Origin: Micromonospora parva
Lineage (GTDB): Bacteria; Actinomycetota; Actinomycetes; Mycobacteriales; Micromonosporaceae
Length of the DNA: 64,000 bases
Direction of reading: 5' to 3'
NCBI RefSeq assembly: GCF_000718515.1
Contig: NZ_JNZS01000031.1
Coordinates: forward strand, 1 to 64,000
Below, one piece after another: positions 62,258 through 64,000 of the stretch (its first letter is position 1; each line of letters begins with the position of its first letter). The position numbers were made by a program, and so were the translations under genes. Below the pieces are notes generated by a model, which ran no database searches, was not told the origin of the DNA, and saw nothing but the letters and a program-made list of their open reading frames with translations.

Positions 62258-62905
62258 ATGGCGGTGGACGGTCCGGTGGTGCAGGTGCGCGGCGAGGCGT
62301 ACCAGGAGGTGCCGCCCGAGCTGGCCCGGTTCGCGGTCACCGCGACAGCCCGCGACCGGGACCGGGAGGCGACGCTGACCCGGTTGGCCGAGCGGGCCGC
62401 GGCGGTCCGGGTGCTGTTGGACGGCTCCGGGCCGGCGGTGGCCCGGCGGGAGACCGGCGACCTGCGGGTGTGGCCGGAGACCCGGCGCTCGGGTGAGCGG
62501 GTGGTCGCCTGGCACGGCAGTGTCACCACCACCGTCACCGTCACCGACTTCACCGCGCTGGGTGAGCTGATGCTCCGGCTCGCCGACCAGGACCAGGTCG
62601 AGGTGGCCGGCCCGTGGTGGGAGCTCCGTCCGGACAGCCCCGCCCATCGTGCGGCCCGGCACGCCGCGATCAGCGACGCGCTGCTGCGCGCCCGGGAGTA
62701 CGCGGAGGCGCTGGGCGCGCGGGTCACCTCGTTGATCGAGCTGGCCGACGCGGGCCCCGTCGACCGGCCGATGTTCGCCCGTGCGGCCTTCGCCGGGGCC
62801 GCCGACGCGGGCGGTCCGCCGGAGCTTCAGCTGGACCCGCAGCCGCAGACCGTGCAGGCGGCCGTGCAGGCGCGGTTCACCATCAGCGACCCGGTTCTGG
62901 GCTGA
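62258..62905 (+). CDS. SIMPL-domain (DUF541) protein
   Basis: The 215-residue protein has the SIMPL pattern: VVQVRGEAYQEVPPELARFAVTA, a helix with LTRLAERAAAVRVLL, and the late LLRAREYAEALGARV then QARFTI strand. No signal peptide is seen, unlike many family members. TAGGCT (62245-62250) ends 7 nt before the ATG, the leaderless pattern. It overlaps the next gene by 1 nt. Confidence 0.83.
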   Translation: MAVDGPVVQVRGEAYQEVPPELARFAVTATARDRDREATLTRLAERAAAVRVLLDGSGPAVARRETGDLRVWPETRRSGERVVAWHGSVTTTVTVTDFTALGELMLRLADQDQVEVAGPWWELRPDSPAHRAARHAAISDALLRAREYAEALGARVTSLIELADAGPVDRPMFARAAFAGAADAGGPPELQLDPQPQTVQAAVQARFTISDPVLG

Positions 62906-63552
62906 TGCCGCCGGCCCGGGTGCTCTCCGTCGACGAGCTGGTGGCGCGGGCGAAGGCGCTCGCCGAGGCGGGCCCGCGACAACTGCTCGGCATCGCCGGC
63001 GCGCCGGGGGCCGGGAAATCCACCCTGGCGGAACGGATCGTCGCCGAGGTCGGGTCGGCCGCCTGTCTGGTGCCGATGGACGGCTTCCACCTGGCGCAGG
63101 CGCAGCTGGTCCGCCTGGGCCGCGCCGACCGCAAGGGCGCGGCGGACACCTTCGACGTCAACGGGTACGTCTCGCTGCTGCGCCGGTTGCACCGGTTGGA
63201 GCCGACGTCGGTCTACGCCCCGGAGTTCCGCCGGGAGTTGGAGGAGCCGGTGGCCGGCGCCATCGAGGTGCTGCCCTCGGTCCGGCTGGTGGTGACCGAG
63301 GGCAACTACCTGTTGCTGCGGGATTTCCCCTGGCAGGAGATCCGACCGCTGCTGCACGAGGCGTGGTTTCTCGACCTGGAGGCCGAGGTGCGGCACCGCC
63401 GGCTGACCGCCCGGCACGAGGCGTTCGGTAGGTCCCCGGAGCAGGCGCGGGCGTGGGCGCTGGGCAGCGACGAGGCGAACGCGGCCCTGATCACCCCCAC
63501 CGCCGACCGGGCTGACCTGGTGGTCCGTCTGTCGGAGCCCCCGCCGGCCTGA
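62905..63552 (+). CDS. Nucleoside/nucleotide kinase family P-loop protein
   Basis: The 215-residue protein resembles the uridine kinase/phosphoribulokinase family. P-loop GAPGAGKSTLAERI is near residue 33, followed by VPMDGFHLAQAQL, VYAPEFRRELEEP and VTEGNYLLL. This branch includes fructose or pantothenate kinase-like enzymes; the substrate is not assignable. The start ATG overlaps the SIMPL stop (TGATG). Confidence 0.88.
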   Translation: MPPARVLSVDELVARAKALAEAGPRQLLGIAGAPGAGKSTLAERIVAEVGSAACLVPMDGFHLAQAQLVRLGRADRKGAADTFDVNGYVSLLRRLHRLEPTSVYAPEFRRELEEPVAGAIEVLPSVRLVVTEGNYLLLRDFPWQEIRPLLHEAWFLDLEAEVRHRRLTARHEAFGRSPEQARAWALGSDEANAALITPTADRADLVVRLSEPPPA

Positions 63553-63573
63553 CCACGGGCCAGCCGGGACGCG

Positions 63574-64000
63574 CTACTGCTCGACGCCGCGTCCCGGGCG
63601 GCTCATGTCCCCGGTGCCGGGCGTCCCGGCGGCGAGGCCGTACCGCAGGAGCACCGCGCCCCTGCCGGAGGTGGCTGGCGGTTCGAGCAGGGTCAGGTTC
63701 GCGGGCACCGCGCCGCCGTCGAACACCTTCTTGCCGACGCCCAGCACGATGGGGAAGATCCACAGGTTGAGCTGGTCGAAGAGGCGCTCGTGCAGCAGCG
63801 TCTGCACCAGGTTCAGGCTGCCGATCACGTGGACCTTCTCGTGCTTGTCCCGCACCGCCCGGACGGCGGTCGCCAGGTCGGGTCCGAGGTGTGTCGAGCC
63901 CTCCCAGCCCAGATCCGGGTTGCCGCGTGAGGCGACGTACTTCGGGATGCTGTTGAACAGGGTGGCGATTCCGCCGTCGACGCCGTCGGCCTGGTGCGGC
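63574..64000 (-). CDS. Dihydrofolate-reductase-family protein, 5' end outside the window
   Basis: The frame is open to the right edge, giving ~141 C-terminal residues. It contains DGGIATLFNSIPKYVASRG, then VHVIGSLNLVQTLLHERLFDQL and LWIFPIVLGVGKKVF, the RibD C-terminal/DHFR-like fold of small NADPH-dependent reductases. The start codon lies beyond 64000. Confidence 0.85.
   Translation of the reverse strand, partial: PHQADGVDGGIATLFNSIPKYVASRGNPDLGWEGSTHLGPDLATAVRAVRDKHEKVHVIGSLNLVQTLLHERLFDQLNLWIFPIVLGVGKKVFDGGAVPANLTLLEPPATSGRGAVLLRYGLAAGTPGTGDMSRPGRGVEQ

Overview
The window is a high-GC actinobacterial chromosome segment, most likely from Micromonospora or a close relative in the Micromonosporaceae. 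The grounds are a strong G/C third-position bias, frequent GTG starts, mycothiol biosynthesis (mshB), a SigE-family sigma factor, a type-F-like succinate dehydrogenase, and many ATGA/GTGA gene overlaps. No rRNA, tRNA, CRISPR array, phage or transposase gene was seen. About 64 protein genes are supported, mostly core or housekeeping, with small regulator/enzyme modules between them.

Layout. 1-4.6 kb: metallo-beta-lactamase-fold hydrolase, icd, and galT with a DeoR-type regulator. 4.6-7.7 kb: an APS kinase fused to a degenerate ATP-sulfurylase domain, and a glycosyltransferase. 7.9-12.1 kb: an ABC-2 transporter cluster of two ATPases and two permeases, then a membrane protein. 12.2-18.6 kb: valS and an asymmetric ABC exporter pair. 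18.6-20.6 kb: alkylation repair (Ada/AlkA fusion plus Ogt). 20.7-24 kb: FAD-linked oxidase, an ECF sigma factor with a proline-rich membrane partner, and an unknown protein. 24-28 kb: S51-like peptidase, exonuclease, ychF, methyltransferase and a stand-alone HflX N-terminal domain. 28-35 kb: small regulator modules (ArsR/AHSA1/VOC; LysR/DUF1801/VOC), MFS transporter, methyltransferase with a possible small peptide gene, PH-domain protein, pterin dehydratase-like protein and Nudix hydrolase.

35-42 kb: sdhC-sdhA-sdhB and tldD-tldE. 42-49 kb: a broken Uma2 gene, a dense palindrome cluster and a complete oligopeptide ABC operon. 49-54 kb: AraC regulator, a second ArsR/AHSA1/VOC operon, DUF805 protein, and a quinone-reductase/HxlR divergent pair with an evident operator. 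54-64 kb: S9 peptidase, mshB, two membrane proteins, GNAT acetyltransferase, fdxA-dapC, prephenate dehydrogenase, SIMPL protein, a P-loop kinase and a truncated reductase at the right edge.

Three non-coding themes recur. (1) Two families of dispersed palindromic repeats, cored on GTTGATCATGAGGTTG and GATCGACTCGG, sit at or just after stop codons; one copy lies in frame inside the AlkA domain. (2) Many genes have a TANNNT box 6-8 nt before the start codon, the pattern of leaderless transcription. (3) Several regulators have well-formed dyad operators next to their own starts. The most notable observations are the in-frame palindromic element, a small peptide ORF with a coding-frame switch beside a methyltransferase, and the degenerate sulfurylase-APS kinase fusion.
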